Source of the DNA: RGIG4034 sp045576455
GTDB taxonomy: Bacteria > Bacillota > Clostridia > Lachnospirales > Lachnospiraceae
Assembly: GCA_045576455.1 (NCBI GenBank)
Contig: JAZNGM010000031.1
Coordinates: forward strand, 1-64,000
Direction of reading: 5' to 3'
Length of the DNA: 64,000 bases
Shown here: piece by piece, positions 62,300-64,000 of the stretch
Layout of the letters: each line of letters opens with the position of its first letter
How positions within the stretch are numbered: the first letter of the stretch is position 1
Position numbers and translations under genes: made by a program
Notes under the pieces: model-generated
What the model was told of the DNA's origin: nothing
The model's database searches: none
What the model saw: only the letters and a program-made list of their open reading frames with translations

Positions 62300-62980
62300 A
62301 TGATACGTGCGGTTATTTTTGATATGTATGAAACACTTATTACGCATTACGAGTGTCCGCTATATTTTAGTAATGAGATGGCGTATGATGCAGGCGTTAC
62401 AAAAGAGCAATTTATTAAGTACTGGTATCCGCTCGAATATGACAGAAGTATAGGGAAAATTACGCTTGAAGAAGCCGTTGAAATTGTCTTAAAAGGATTA
62501 AACCGTTATTCAGATGAATTGCATGCTAAAATCGTAAGTAAGCGGAAAGAGATTAAAAAAGAATGCTTTAACCATATGCATGAGGAGATAATACCCATGC
62601 TTCAGGCACTTAAGGAAAAAGGGTATAGGATAGGACTTATCAGCAATTGTTTTTCGGAAGAAACGGAATGTATCCGTGAAAGTGCGCTATATCCGTTCTT
62701 TGATGCCCCGTTTTTATCATATGAGCAGGGGGTGGCGAAGCCGGAGGAGGAAATATTTATACGATGTGTCAATGCACTTGGGGTTTCCTGTGAAGAATGT
62801 GTGTATGTCGGTGATGGCGGAAGCCATGAACTGGAAGTGGCAGAAAAACTTAAGATGCATCCCGCACAGGCCGTTTGGTATCTTAAAGAAGGCTCCTCCC
62901 AGCCAAAACAGCGGATGGAAGGGTACGTGCATATAGAAAATCCAATCGGGATACTGGATTATCTTTATAAGAATGTATAA
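62300..62980 (+). CDS. HAD family hydrolase
   Basis: This 226-residue haloacid dehalogenase-like phosphatase has motif I VIFDMYETLI (near 6-15, with D-x-Y-x-T instead of the usual D-x-D), a helical cap (about 18-95), motif II GLISNCF (Ser near 115), the Lys in VAKPEEEIF (near 150) and motif III VYVGDGGSHELEVAEKL. The second Asp of motif I is missing, which is seen in dehalogenase- and phosphonatase-like branches, so the activity is uncertain. It converges with the minus-strand gene at 63051. Confidence 0.88.
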   Translation: MIRAVIFDMYETLITHYECPLYFSNEMAYDAGVTKEQFIKYWYPLEYDRSIGKITLEEAVEIVLKGLNRYSDELHAKIVSKRKEIKKECFNHMHEEIIPMLQALKEKGYRIGLISNCFSEETECIRESALYPFFDAPFLSYEQGVAKPEEEIFIRCVNALGVSCEECVYVGDGGSHELEVAEKLKMHPAQAVWYLKEGSSQPKQRMEGYVHIENPIGILDYLYKNV

Positions 62981-63012
62981 AATTATTTTTTTGCCACTTG
63001 AAAATGAAACAA

Positions 63013-63049
63013 ATACCCGCCTGCGTTATCAGCAGACGGGTATATTTTT
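63013..63049. terminator. Bidirectional terminator between convergent genes
   Basis: ATACCCGCCTGC (63013-63024) pairs with GCAGACGGGTAT (63031-63042), one mismatch, loop 6. T's follow on the plus strand (63044-63049), and on the minus strand the preceding A-rich stretch supplies T's. Confidence 0.85.
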
Positions 63050-63050
63050 G

Positions 63051-64000
63051 TTATTTTTTGAGATTTTTATTAGCCGTAGAGAGCATCAGCTTAATTCTGT
63101 TGAGCTGGTTAACTTCGCTGGCACCCGGATCGTAGTCAATAGCAACGATATTTGCCTTCGGATAGTGTTTACGGATTTCTTTAATAACACCTTTACCAAC
63201 GATATGGTTAGGAAGGCAGGCAAACGGCTGTGTACATACGATATTTTCCGTGCCGGAGTGAATTAATTCAAGCATTTCACCGGTTAAGAACCAACCTTCA
63301 CCGGTCTGGTTACCAAGTGATACGATTTCAGCCGCATTTTTCGCGGTTTCATAAATGCTTGCAGGCGGATCGAAATGTGTACTCTTTTCGAATGCTTTAT
63401 GTGCAGCGCCACGGAGTTTTTCAACTGCCCATATACCCAACTTAGAGGTACGGGCTGTTTTTTTGCTGGTTCCTAAATGCTCTGCTTTATACAGCTGGTT
63501 ATAGAAACAGTAGAGCAGGAAGTCAATTAAGTCAGGGACTACCGCTTCGGCGCCTTCTGCCTCTAATAATTCCACAAGATAGTTGTTAGCGGCAGGAGCA
63601 AATTTAACAAGAATTTCTCCAACGACACCAACGCGTGGTTTTCTTACTTCATTAATTGGAATAAGGTCAAATTCCTCTATCATCTGACGGCAATAGGATT
63701 TGAATTTGCGGTGGGATGGAAGCTTTTTGCTGCTTACAAACTCCGAACATATTTTAACCCATTTTTGATGGATTTCGTTGACTTTACCGCTTTCAAGTTC
63801 GTATGGGCGCATTCTGTAAACGCAACGCATGAGGATATCACCAAATACACCGGCATAAGCAATACGGATGAAAGATTTTAAGGTAATCTTAAAGCCCGGA
63901 TTGCTTTCGAGTCCTGAAAGGTTAAGTGAAATAACCGGGATATGTGAATATCCTGCTTTTTCAAGCGCACGACGTATAAATGCGATATAGTTTGTTGCAC
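63051..64000 (-). CDS. Acyl-CoA dehydratase activase-related protein, C-terminal part (partial)
   Basis: The frame is open from the window edge to the stop at 63051-63053, giving the last 316 or so residues of a larger protein. It matches the DUF2229/2-hydroxyglutaryl-CoA dehydratase activator-like C-terminal region: CTQPFACLPNHIVGKGVIKE (near the end), YPKANIVAIDYDPGASEVNQ and RKPRVGVVGEILVKFAP. Full members reach about 1400 residues with ATP-binding activase domains first. An internal Met at 63830 is not a start. The end is shared with the bidirectional terminator. Confidence 0.88.
   Translation of the reverse strand, partial: ATNYIAFIRRALEKAGYSHIPVISLNLSGLESNPGFKITLKSFIRIAYAGVFGDILMRCVYRMRPYELESGKVNEIHQKWVKICSEFVSSKKLPSHRKFKSYCRQMIEEFDLIPINEVRKPRVGVVGEILVKFAPAANNYLVELLEAEGAEAVVPDLIDFLLYCFYNQLYKAEHLGTSKKTARTSKLGIWAVEKLRGAAHKAFEKSTHFDPPASIYETAKNAAEIVSLGNQTGEGWFLTGEMLELIHSGTENIVCTQPFACLPNHIVGKGVIKEIRKHYPKANIVAIDYDPGASEVNQLNRIKLMLSTANKNLKK

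Overview
The window looks like chromosome of a low-GC, anaerobic, spore-forming Clostridia species, most likely Lachnospiraceae. The sequence evidence is: sporulation genes (spoIIGA-sigE-sigG, ylmC), oxygen-sensitive 2-oxoacid:ferredoxin chemistry with an A-type flavoprotein and rubredoxin, DUF5688- and DUF4177-type proteins, A/T-rich sigma-A promoters, AGGAGG ribosome sites and many intrinsic terminators. The genus assignment is inference; no rRNA is present.

Layout. 1-7024: the right part of a decaying integrative element. It holds the tail of a tyrosine recombinase, type I restriction hsdS and hsdR, an unrecognised two-gene appendix, and Tn916-like xis and int remnants broken by nonsense, deletion and frameshift lesions. 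7089-9172: housekeeping ychF and lgt. 9471-10754: a lone sugar-type solute-binding lipoprotein. 10845-26254: a division/cell-wall (dcw) cluster running from a five-repeat MraZ operator through mraZ, rsmH, ftsL-like, two class B PBPs, mraY, murD, ftsW, murA and divIB to ftsZ, and continuing into the sporulation genes spoIIGA, sigE and sigG. 26327-29344: a GH3 beta-glucosidase interposed before ylmC and nrdR. 29458-34388: a five-gene peptide/nickel ABC transporter operon. 34512-38009: a small unknown protein, yqeG, aroE-aroK-aroQ and efp. 38118-41389: DUF5688, tRNA-Arg(CCG), an SH3 protein, a helical unknown, and a DUF4177 gene on the minus strand. 41639-44431: gdhA and two coiled-coil unknowns. 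44566-49276: FprA flavoprotein, a 53-residue rubredoxin, and a two-gene (gamma-delta, alpha-beta) 2-oxoacid:ferredoxin oxidoreductase. 49436-52560: lipoprotein, MBOAT acyltransferase and DHHW protein, a likely surface O-acetylation unit. 52728-57836: FtsX-type ABC transporter with its own two-component system. 57881-62980: pseudouridine synthase, ligA, metA (with Glu111, predicting acetyl-CoA use), a DUF308 membrane protein and a HAD hydrolase. 63051-64000: 3' part of a large acyl-CoA dehydratase activase-type gene on the minus strand.

How genes work together. The dcw block makes lipid II and the septal synthase, and its tail supplies the mother-cell and forespore sigma factors, so division and sporulation genes are physically linked. 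The FprA-rubredoxin-2-oxoacid oxidoreductase run could pass electrons from 2-oxoacids to O2 or NO. The restriction locus keeps intact-looking hsdS and hsdR although its mobility genes are dead, as expected of an immobilised defence island. Part 2 therefore gives most weight to the hsdR-linked unknown pair, the flavoprotein/oxidoreductase module, the MraZ operator and the MetA specificity residue.
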